Source of the DNA: CAYNHQ01 sp964397255
Lineage (GTDB): Bacteria; Bdellovibrionota_G; JALEGL01; DATDPG01
Assembly: GCA_964397255.1 (NCBI GenBank)
Contig: CAYNHQ010000001.1
Location: 248,001 to 312,000, forward strand
Reading direction: 5' to 3'
Length of the DNA: 64,000 nt
Shown: piece after piece, positions 40,897 through 48,108 of the stretch
Position numbering within the stretch: the first letter of the stretch is position 1
Layout: each line of letters begins with the position of its first letter
Translations under genes and position numbers: made by a program
The notes under the pieces: generated by a model
Database searches by the model: none
What the model was told of the DNA's origin: nothing
Seen by the model: only the letters and a program-made list of their open reading frames with translations

Positions 40897-41169
40897 TTAC
40901 GCGGCGCGAGACATTTTCAGTCGTTCGATTTTCGTGGCAAGCCCAATAATTTGATCCACATGAACTTCAAATCGATTTCTCCATACAAGAGCCGTTCCAA
41001 AGTCATCAATGGATACCGCAGACCAATCTCTGCGTCTCTTGGGATAACAGTAAACGCGAGAAAAGGAACTGAGGTCTGAATAATATCGATAGCTGTCTGA
41101 TGTATCGATGATAACCCGCCCTTGCTCTGGGGTTGAAACACGCAAAATTACTGAAGTGGTGGAACCCAT
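40897..41169 (-). CDS. DUF2442-like small protein
   Basis: From ATG 41169 the product has 90 residues, with a beta-rich start (TTSVILRVSTPEQGRVIIDT) and WSAVSIDDFGTALVWRNRFE, ending in a short helix. The segment W-x-x-V-x-I-D-x-F-G-x-A-x-x-W with a following acidic strand resembles DUF2442 proteins, which usually sit next to DUF4160 genes. It overlaps the DUF4160 gene by 22 bases. Such pairs are predicted toxin-antitoxin-like units of unknown activity. An upstream in-frame start at 41286 is less likely. Confidence 0.55.
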   Translation of the reverse strand: MGSTTSVILRVSTPEQGRVIIDTSDSYRYYSDLSSFSRVYCYPKRRRDWSAVSIDDFGTALVWRNRFEVHVDQIIGLATKIERLKMSRAA

Positions 41170-41414
41170 GGGATTTCCTTTCCCTTTGCGGCTGCCGCCC
41201 AAGCTAAACGAAGTTCCTGTCGACGTTCTTTGCACCACTCTGCAATCAATCGGTTGGATCTTGAACCAAGACTTCCCTCTAGACATTTTCCTGAGAGATC
41301 AAAAACTGCCTCACGCCCAGAATGCCTTGCATGGAAGTGGGCCTTCTTATGTTTCTGTCGGTCAAACCAATACATATAAATGACTATACCAAAAAACTCT
41401 GAAATTCTCGGCAT
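41148..41414 (-). CDS. DUF4160 domain protein
   Basis: The 88-residue protein fits DUF4160 closely: MPRISEFFGIVIYMYWFD, KAHFHARHSGREAVFDLSG, then EGSLGSRSNRLIAEWCKERR and a C-terminal helix. The family is small and cytoplasmic, and typically paired with DUF2442 in accessory regions. No activity has been firmly established; a toxin-antitoxin role is suggested by context. The promoter is not obvious; TTGCCT and TAATAG about 15 bases apart lie upstream. The pair occupies the interval between gene-end repeat copies 2 and 3. Confidence 0.85.
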   Translation of the reverse strand: MPRISEFFGIVIYMYWFDRQKHKKAHFHARHSGREAVFDLSGKCLEGSLGSRSNRLIAEWCKERRQELRLAWAAAAKGKEIPWVPPLQ

Positions 41415-41461
41415 GGATACGCTTAGGCTATTATTTCAATGGGTTACTAGGCAACATTTAA

Positions 41462-41499
41462 TTTACTGCAATTCGATGATTCGGCCGTCGTCGACGGTG
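41462..41499 (-). repeat. Gene-end repeat, copy 3 (3' end of the LpoA-like gene)
   Basis: These 38 bases cover the last codons and stop of the LpoA-like gene. They are identical to 39509-39546 and differ by one synonymous base from the matching part of copy 2. The phosphodiesterase-specific left half is missing here. Confidence 0.95.
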
Positions 41500-43364
41500 A
41501 GAACAGTCAATTTCTTTTCAGCATCCCGTTTCGTGTTGAACGAAATTTCTCCCGACACTCCCGGAAATTTTTGGACGGCGGCAAGTGCGGCCGAAAAAGC
41601 TGAACGTGAGGACTGATGTTGACTCTGAAGGACCGACAAAACAAGGCTGACGGTATCGTAGGCTTGGGCTTCGAATACGCCGGGCTCCTCTCCATAGAGG
41701 GAGTAAAAGCGCTCCATAAATTTGGAGACAGCAGGATCTTTTTTCCCCTTGTAAAAACTATCGAGAAATACAGATCCCTGAAAATAAGCTCCTTTGTCCC
41801 CTCCCTTGAGAATCTCCGGCGAATTCCAGAGATTGGTTCCAAGAAGAACCACTCCGCGAATATCGTAGTAGCTCAAGGCTGGTGCAATTTGCGTCGCCTT
41901 TTCGGCATTGTCGGGAACAAAGAGGGCTTCAAAGTCGACAAGATTTGGGGAATTATCAGGCCGAAGTCCCGGCGGATCAAGGCCCACGATTTTCTTTAAA
42001 GGGGGGCCAAAGTCGTTGGCCTCGGGATCGTAACTTTCCGCCCCGCGAATTTCCCCGCCCCGCTTCACAAACTCCTCCCAAAAAAGGCTCATAAATTCCG
42101 TTCCGTAATTGTTGTCAGGATAGAGTAGCGCGACACGGCGAATGCCCAATGTATCGTGAGCCACAGCCGCAAGAGAAGCGGCTTGAGAAGACTTTGTCAG
42201 CCCATTTCGAAATATCGTGTCGCCCAGTTCAGTAATCCCCTCGGCCGCGCTCAGCGAAACCATCGGAAGCTCATATCGGCTCGCCGCTAGCGCTGCCATT
42301 TGGCTTTGCTTTGCAAAGAGGGGGCCTATGACGGCGATTACCTTTCGTTCGTTCACCAGTTTTTCAAGCGCGGAAACCGCTTTTTCCGGATCATCCCCTG
42401 AATCTTCAATATAAAATCTCGCTGCAGAGGTTCCGGCGGCCGGAGAAAACAGATTCATTGCAATGGCCACACCTCGCAACATTTGATTGGCGTAAAAACG
42501 GTTGTTCCCGGAAAGAGGAGCCAAAATTCCAATCGCATTGGAATCCACATCGGTCGATTGCTCCAACGCAGCGGAAAGCTCCACGGCCTCGCGGGTATAT
42601 TCCAGGTCTCGAAATTGATTGAGATACATCGAAATCCACTTTCGAGCCGCAGCACGATCTCCAGCATGATAGGCGAGCTTAGCTAATTTGAAACAAGCGT
42701 GGCCTGCCGGGAAAAAAGTTTTTCGAATCGCCAACATCTGCTCTAGATCATCTTGAGTAGCTGATTGATCCAGAAGCTCCACGATTTCGTTTTGGAGGGC
42801 GACATTGGGACGCTGTGTGGAGGTTGCATCGTAAAAGGAAATCAAGAAACGTAGCTTCCATTTTGGAACATTTGTCTTGTCGAACGATCCTCGAGCCGCT
42901 TCCTCTAATGTTCCGATGCGAGCGAGAGGAACCTTGGTCACATCAATCGTTGCAAAAAGCTCGGCGGCTCCCCGGTAGTCACGGCGCGCGTAGCGGAGTT
43001 TAGCCAGCTCCTCTTTCCCTTCGTTGGTCGCGTCTCCCGTGGGATATCGAGTGACCAGCGATTCAAGCAGCTGTTCCGCTTCCGGCAATTTCTTTCGAAG
43101 GCGCTGGATTTGGCTGGAACGAAGAAGAGCGTTATCGGCGTACTCGGACATCGGCATTTCAGAAACGATCGTCTGGTATTTCTTAAACGCTTCGTTGTAG
43201 TGTTTTTTCTGCAGAAGAATTTCAGCATCGTCATAATCAATTTTTGCGGCTTGATTGACGGGCATTTCGACTCCATTGCGAATGACCATTGGGCCCTTCG
43301 CACAATTCGAAACGAGAATCATCAAAAAGCCGGAAAGGGCAAGGTAGCGGCTATTTCGAGACAC
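41463..43364 (-). CDS. LpoA-like lipoprotein: TPR plus periplasmic-binding-protein domain
   Basis: The first half is helical and TPR-like (AEILLQKKHYNEAFKKYQTI; PEAEQLLESLVTRYPTGDA). The second half is a type I periplasmic binding fold (IGILAPLSGNNRFYANQMLR; VIAVIGPLFAKQSQMAA; RRVALLYPDNNYGTEFM). E. coli LpoA, the outer-membrane activator of PBP1A, has the same two-part architecture; branched-chain amino-acid binding proteins share only the second half. The GTG at 43364 is chosen because it gives a compact lipoprotein signal ending at Cys21 (LVSNC). It overlaps the dnaK end by 14 bases. An ATG at 43403 is possible. Confidence 0.75.
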   Translation of the reverse strand: MSRNSRYLALSGFLMILVSNCAKGPMVIRNGVEMPVNQAAKIDYDDAEILLQKKHYNEAFKKYQTIVSEMPMSEYADNALLRSSQIQRLRKKLPEAEQLLESLVTRYPTGDATNEGKEELAKLRYARRDYRGAAELFATIDVTKVPLARIGTLEEAARGSFDKTNVPKWKLRFLISFYDATSTQRPNVALQNEIVELLDQSATQDDLEQMLAIRKTFFPAGHACFKLAKLAYHAGDRAAARKWISMYLNQFRDLEYTREAVELSAALEQSTDVDSNAIGILAPLSGNNRFYANQMLRGVAIAMNLFSPAAGTSAARFYIEDSGDDPEKAVSALEKLVNERKVIAVIGPLFAKQSQMAALAASRYELPMVSLSAAEGITELGDTIFRNGLTKSSQAASLAAVAHDTLGIRRVALLYPDNNYGTEFMSLFWEEFVKRGGEIRGAESYDPEANDFGPPLKKIVGLDPPGLRPDNSPNLVDFEALFVPDNAEKATQIAPALSYYDIRGVVLLGTNLWNSPEILKGGDKGAYFQGSVFLDSFYKGKKDPAVSKFMERFYSLYGEEPGVFEAQAYDTVSLVLSVLQSQHQSSRSAFSAALAAVQKFPGVSGEISFNTKRDAEKKLTVLTVDDGRIIELQ

Positions 43365-45162
43365 TGCTGTAAAGAGTTTCCGCAATTTGGTGGGTAATAT
43401 CATTGAGAAGCGCCAATGCCTCGTTAATAGTATTAAAGTCATCACTTTCGGCTGCCTCTCGCGCCCGTTGAAGCGAATCTTCCAATCGATTTCGATCTTC
43501 CTCAGAGAGCTTGGCCGCCAAGTCCTTGAGGGATCGTTCTGTGGAGTAAAGCAGGCCGGCCAGTTCATTCTTAGCGTCGACAACACGCTTCATCTGTTCA
43601 TCATCGGCCGCATGGGCTTCGGCATCAGAAATGATCTGATTGATTTCATTTTCCGTAAGACCGCTGGTGGGTGTAATTCGCACACTTTGTTCCCGCTGGG
43701 TAGCCATGTCTTTGGCCGAAACCGATACAATTCCATTGGAGTCGATATCAAATGTAACTTCAATTTGAGGAACTCCGCGAGGAGCCGGCGGAATTCCAAC
43801 CAATTCAAAGATCGCGAGGGATTTATTGTCTTTGGCCAGCTCCCGCTCTCCCTGAAGGACATGGACACGGACCATCGGTTGATTGTCAATCGTGGTCGAA
43901 AAGATCTCACTCTTTCGTGTAGGAATAGTGGTGTTCTTTTCAATTTGTTTGGTGAACACCCCGCCCTGCGTTTCGATCCCCAGGGAAAGTGGCGTGACAT
44001 CGAGGAGAAGCACTTCTTCCACATCTCCCTGAAGAATTCCCGCTTGAACCGCTGCGCCGATGGCGACCACTTCATCGGGGTTCACTCCCGACGCGGGCGC
44101 TCGTTTAAAAATCTCCTTTGCCTTTTCAATCACGCGGGGCATCCGAGTCATACCACCCACAAGAATCAACTCTTCAATTTGCGCCACATTCAGCCCCGCA
44201 TCTTTAAGGGCTGTTTCGCAAGGAGGGCCAAGACGATCAATGAGGTCTTCGACCAACACCTCAAGCTGGGCGCGCGTAAGTTTGGTGCTTAGATGCTTGG
44301 GTCCACTCGAATCGGCCGAAATAAATGGGAGATTAATGTCGGTTTCCAAAGAGGAGGAGAGTTCATGCTTCGCTTTTTCCGCAGCCTCCTTCAAACGCTG
44401 CAACGCCATGCGGTCTTTCCGAAGATCGGTATTGTTCGCCTTTCTAAATTCCTCCACCAGCCAATCCACGATTCGCATGTCAAAATCTTCGCCGCCGAGG
44501 AAGGTATCGCCGCAGGTCGCTTTCACGTTGAAAACATCTGTTGCGATTTCAAGAACGGAAATATCGAACGTTCCGCCCCCCAAATCGAACACGGCGACAT
44601 TTCCAGTTTTTTTCTTATCCAAACCGTACGCAAGTGCAGCTGCTGTCGGCTCATTGAGAATTCGTTTCACATCAAGGCCGGCGATTTTTCCGGCATCTTT
44701 TGTCGCTTGTCTCTGGCTGTCATCGAAATACGCCGGCACCGTAATAATCGCTTCGGTCACTTCTTCGCCCAGATATTCTTCAGCCGTCTCTTTCATCTTT
44801 TGAAGAACAATCGCCGAGATCTCGGGCGGACTCATCATCTTGTCTCCCAATTGAAGCCAGGCATCCTTGTTCTTGGAAGGAACGATTTTAAACGAACAAA
44901 GTTCAATTGATTTTTGAGTCTCCGGAGAATCGTACTTTCGTCCAATGAGTCGTTTGATGGCGTAAAAAGTCCGCTCGGGATTTGTAATTGCCTGTCGCTT
45001 TGCAACCTGACCTATCAAGCGTTCGGAACGATCATTAAATGCGACCACCGAAGGGGTGGTTCGAGAGCCTTCGGCATTTGGAATAACCACCGGTTCGCCC
45101 ACTTCCATGATGGCGACACAGGAGTTTGTCGTTCCCAAGTCAATTCCAATGGTTTTACCCAT
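43351..45162 (-). CDS. dnaK: Chaperone DnaK (Hsp70)
   Basis: The 603-residue Hsp70 has MGKTIGIDLGTTNSCVAIME, VPAYFDDSQRQATKDAGKIA, NEPTAAALAYGLDKK, DLGGGTFDISVLE and the substrate domain with LGIETQGGVFT. It is shorter than the usual 630-640 residues: the disordered tail with the EEV-type acidic ending is missing. It folds proteins with GrpE, encoded just upstream, and a DnaJ that is not encoded here. The gene is fourth in the leftward hemW-hrcA-grpE-dnaK-LpoA-like series. Confidence 0.98.
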   Translation of the reverse strand: MGKTIGIDLGTTNSCVAIMEVGEPVVIPNAEGSRTTPSVVAFNDRSERLIGQVAKRQAITNPERTFYAIKRLIGRKYDSPETQKSIELCSFKIVPSKNKDAWLQLGDKMMSPPEISAIVLQKMKETAEEYLGEEVTEAIITVPAYFDDSQRQATKDAGKIAGLDVKRILNEPTAAALAYGLDKKKTGNVAVFDLGGGTFDISVLEIATDVFNVKATCGDTFLGGEDFDMRIVDWLVEEFRKANNTDLRKDRMALQRLKEAAEKAKHELSSSLETDINLPFISADSSGPKHLSTKLTRAQLEVLVEDLIDRLGPPCETALKDAGLNVAQIEELILVGGMTRMPRVIEKAKEIFKRAPASGVNPDEVVAIGAAVQAGILQGDVEEVLLLDVTPLSLGIETQGGVFTKQIEKNTTIPTRKSEIFSTTIDNQPMVRVHVLQGERELAKDNKSLAIFELVGIPPAPRGVPQIEVTFDIDSNGIVSVSAKDMATQREQSVRITPTSGLTENEINQIISDAEAHAADDEQMKRVVDAKNELAGLLYSTERSLKDLAAKLSEEDRNRLEDSLQRAREAAESDDFNTINEALALLNDITHQIAETLYSSVSK

Positions 45163-45198
45163 ACGTTAATCCTGCCACAGAGCTCTTTTTGATTCCGC

Positions 45199-45852
45199 TT
45201 ATTTTTCGTCAGCGGGCCCGGAATTCCCCTCTGTTTTGGGGGTTTCTTCCATTTTTTGGTCCTCCGGTCCCTTGGAAACCGTCACTACGGCGGGTCGGAT
45301 CAACCGCTGGTGGAGAAAATAAGCTTTTTGGTGTTCCTCCATGATCGTTTGGGGAGGGTGCTGATTGGAAGAAGCATGGCTGACCGCCTCGTGAATGAGA
45401 GGGTCGAATTTCTTTCCCTCTGCACTTTCTGCCCGCACGCCGAAGCGCTCCAACACCGTTTTGAGCTGGGACAGGATCAGCTCCACCCCCTTGCGCATCG
45501 CATCGGTGTCCGTTGCTTTCTGCGAGTGCTCGACGGCCCGTTCGAAATTATCCAGAACCGGAAGGATTTCGCGCACCAAATTCTCATTTCCATAAAGCAT
45601 GAGTTCTGACTTTTCTTTCTGCACGCGTTTGCGGAAATTATCGAAATCGGCCGAAACACGAAGCAGCCGGTCGTACACTTCGTCAGCGGTCATTCCGCCG
45701 TATTTTTTTTCTTCCTTTTTTCCCGACTCTCCTTGTTTCTCGGCGGAGGTCTCTCCATTTTTATCGGGAGACGATTCTTTGCGGTGGCGGTCGACACTTT
45801 CCACCGCTTCTTCGATCAAAACCGGATCGACTTCCATTTTTGGTTCCTTCAT
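45199..45852 (-). CDS. grpE: GrpE nucleotide exchange factor
   Basis: The 217-residue protein has a charged, probably disordered N-terminus and a long coiled coil (YDRLLRVSADFDNFRKRVQK). The C-terminal beta-wing carries FDPLIHEAVSHASSN and LIRPAVVTVSKGP. GrpE dimers release ADP from DnaK. The start overlaps the hrcA stop by four bases. The C-terminal extension after VSKGP is rich in Glu and Pro. Confidence 0.96.
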   Translation of the reverse strand: MKEPKMEVDPVLIEEAVESVDRHRKESSPDKNGETSAEKQGESGKKEEKKYGGMTADEVYDRLLRVSADFDNFRKRVQKEKSELMLYGNENLVREILPVLDNFERAVEHSQKATDTDAMRKGVELILSQLKTVLERFGVRAESAEGKKFDPLIHEAVSHASSNQHPPQTIMEEHQKAYFLHQRLIRPAVVTVSKGPEDQKMEETPKTEGNSGPADEK

Positions 45853-46883
45853 GACTCCTTTTTCTCCTGAAGCACTTCCGTCAGTATTCGGCTCGTGAAA
45901 TCCACCAACGGAACGATACGAGCATAATCCAGCCGCGTCGGTCCAATCACACCAAGGACACCGCGATTTCCTTCACTATCGCTATAATCCGAAGTGATCA
46001 TCGTTAGACCATTGATTTCAGGAAACTGATGCTCGCCTCCGATGGCGATCTTCACGCCCGGGCTGGCGAGGGATTGATCCAGCAAACGGATGAGAAACGT
46101 TTTTTCTTCCAGCGTTCGTAGAATCTGCTGCATCCGATCAAAATTTGTAAATTCCGGCTCTTGAAGCAAAAGATTGCCCCCTTCAATATGCACGCCCGGA
46201 GTGGAATCTGAAAAAGCTTGTTCAGCTAGCGTAAGGGCGCGCCCCAAAATCTGATCGTACTGCCTCTGAATTCGTTTCATCTCCAAAAGAATTTCTTTCC
46301 GAACATTGGCGAGAGTAAGTCCTGCGAGTCGTTCGTTAAGATAATTGTGCATTCGGTTCAGTTCTTCTTGCGAAATCGCACGGTCGATTTTTAAAATTTT
46401 ATTTTCAACAATTCCACTCCCTGAAACAAGAACGGCAAGAACGAGTTTTTCTTTCAAGGCAATAAACTGAACATGTTTCAAACTCCGGTCATCCGGATTG
46501 GGCGAAAGAGCGAATCCGGGTTGATGGGAGCGGTTCGAGACCAATCGGCAGGCATCCCGCAGGACTTCATTCATGTCATCGACCCCGGTCTCGACCCTTT
46601 TCCGGATCTCCTCTCGTTCCTGGGGAGTAAGGGGTCGAAGGCGCATGAGCTGGTCGACGTAAAATTGATATCCGGACGGAGTGGGAACCCGACCCGACGA
46701 GGCATGGGAGCGCTTCAGAAAGCCCCTCTCTTCGAGCTCCGCCATGACTGTCCGCACCGTGGCCGAACTGATCTCAATTCCTTTCTTTCTAGCTACTTGC
46801 GCAGATCCGACCGGCTCGGCCGACATGATATAGTCGCACACCACCGCATAAAGGACCTCTTTTTTTCGATCAGATAGTTCCAC
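45849..46883 (-). CDS. hrcA: Heat-shock repressor HrcA
   Basis: The GTG at 46883 gives the family start ELSDRKKEVLYAVVCDYI; the frame opens at 46907 (TTG). The protein of about 344 residues has a winged helix (SAEPVGSAQVARKKGIEISS, TVRTVMAELEERGFL), a GAF-like core and LGVIGPTRLDYARIVPLVDF. HrcA represses groE/dnaK operons at CIRCE sites (TTAGCACTC-N9-GAGTGCTAA). I find no CIRCE upstream of hrcA, grpE or dnaK in this window, so its target is elsewhere or the operator has changed. Confidence 0.95.
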   Translation of the reverse strand: MELSDRKKEVLYAVVCDYIMSAEPVGSAQVARKKGIEISSATVRTVMAELEERGFLKRSHASSGRVPTPSGYQFYVDQLMRLRPLTPQEREEIRKRVETGVDDMNEVLRDACRLVSNRSHQPGFALSPNPDDRSLKHVQFIALKEKLVLAVLVSGSGIVENKILKIDRAISQEELNRMHNYLNERLAGLTLANVRKEILLEMKRIQRQYDQILGRALTLAEQAFSDSTPGVHIEGGNLLLQEPEFTNFDRMQQILRTLEEKTFLIRLLDQSLASPGVKIAIGGEHQFPEINGLTMITSDYSDSEGNRGVLGVIGPTRLDYARIVPLVDFTSRILTEVLQEKKES

Positions 46884-46917
46884 GAACAGGATAACTGCCT
46901 GAATCAACTCGAAAAGT

Positions 46918-48081
46918 CTAGAGAAGGTCGGTAAAGATTTGATCTGAAACGAGAAGACCCTGGGGGGTGAGTTTCAAGTGATTCCGCTGACGAATGAGAT
47001 GTCCCGTGGCTTTCCATCGTTCGACTTGCCTTAAAAAGGTGGGGGAAGGAGAAATGTCGAGGTCCTGTGTGAGTTTGTCGAGATGAATTCCTTCCTCCAA
47101 TCGGAGGCCGGTCATGATTCTCTCTCGCCAATGAGTTTGAGGACTGAGAATTTCGTACTGATTGGCGGCTAGCTCTTTTTCCTCCAGAGAGTTTCGATAT
47201 TTTGAAAGGTCCCGCGGATTCCAAAATCGTTTTATGCGATTGTTATTTCGTTGAAAGGAATGAGCTGAAGCACCAATTCCCCAATAATTTCCTCCGTGCC
47301 AATAATTTAGGTTATGCCGGGACTGAAATCCCGGACGTGAAGAATTGGAAAGTTCATAAGGAAAGAGCCCACGGCCGGATAGTTTCTCCCTCGTGAGGAA
47401 AAAAAAATCCGCAAAAATTTCGTCAGAAGGAAGTTTGATCACCCCACGCTTTTGTAGAGTCGCGAAAGGAGTTTTTTCTTCGACTGTCAGGGCGTATGTT
47501 GAAAGATGTTCAGGCTCCCACGAAAGACTTCGTAAAAGTGTTTGTTCCCACGATCTGAGTGTCGTTTCCGGAGAACCGAAAATGAGATCCAGACTGATGT
47601 TTGAAAAACCTCCTTTCCGTAATTGCTCGAAAGCTTTCTCTGAATCATTGGCTGAATGAGTTCTGCCGAGAATCTTAAGTTCGGCGTCGTCGAGCGACTG
47701 CACTCCGAGACTGGCTCGATTGATTCCGATGGTTTGCCAATCACGAGCCCGATCGGTCGTAACCGTTTCCGGATTGATTTCGAGTGTAACTTCAACCTCC
47801 TTTTCAAAAGAAAATTTGTTTTGAAGGGCGGAAAAGACTTTCTCCAATTCACTGGGTAACAGGAGGCTGGGAGTTCCCCCACCGAAAAAAATCGAGCTCA
47901 CTTTGGATTCTCCGCTCCAACCAAATCTCTCGGATTGAGATATTTCACTTATCAGCCAAGTGACGTATTGCGACGGAGATTGCCGCTTGGAGAGTGTGAC
48001 GACAAAAAAGTCACAATAGGGGCAGTGGACCTGGCAGTAGGGGATATGAACGTAAATTCCTATGCCCGCTTTACACCCCAT
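46918..48081 (-). CDS. hemW: HemW-type radical SAM protein
   Basis: From ATG 48081 (AAGAAGG site upstream) the protein has 387 residues. It opens with GIYVHIPYCQVHCPYCDFFV, the CxxxCxxC radical SAM motif with the fourth cysteine spacing typical of HemW. FFGGGTPSLL, ASLGVQSLDD, LDLIFGSPETT and the C-terminal HemW domain follow. HemW is a haem chaperone related to HemN but without coproporphyrinogen oxidase activity. The open frame extends upstream to 48276, but that part overlaps the divergent M16 gene and is not conserved. Confidence 0.93.
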   Translation of the reverse strand: MGCKAGIGIYVHIPYCQVHCPYCDFFVVTLSKRQSPSQYVTWLISEISQSERFGWSGESKVSSIFFGGGTPSLLLPSELEKVFSALQNKFSFEKEVEVTLEINPETVTTDRARDWQTIGINRASLGVQSLDDAELKILGRTHSANDSEKAFEQLRKGGFSNISLDLIFGSPETTLRSWEQTLLRSLSWEPEHLSTYALTVEEKTPFATLQKRGVIKLPSDEIFADFFFLTREKLSGRGLFPYELSNSSRPGFQSRHNLNYWHGGNYWGIGASAHSFQRNNNRIKRFWNPRDLSKYRNSLEEKELAANQYEILSPQTHWRERIMTGLRLEEGIHLDKLTQDLDISPSPTFLRQVERWKATGHLIRQRNHLKLTPQGLLVSDQIFTDLL

Positions 48082-48108
48082 ACCTTCTTCGGTAGCTTGC
48101 CGCCCCTT

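Noticed and set aside
45163..46960. Possible CIRCE operator for HrcA
   Set aside because: Neither TTAGCACTC nor GAGTGCTAA is found near hrcA, grpE or dnaK, and no looser 9-base inverted repeat of this type is visible.
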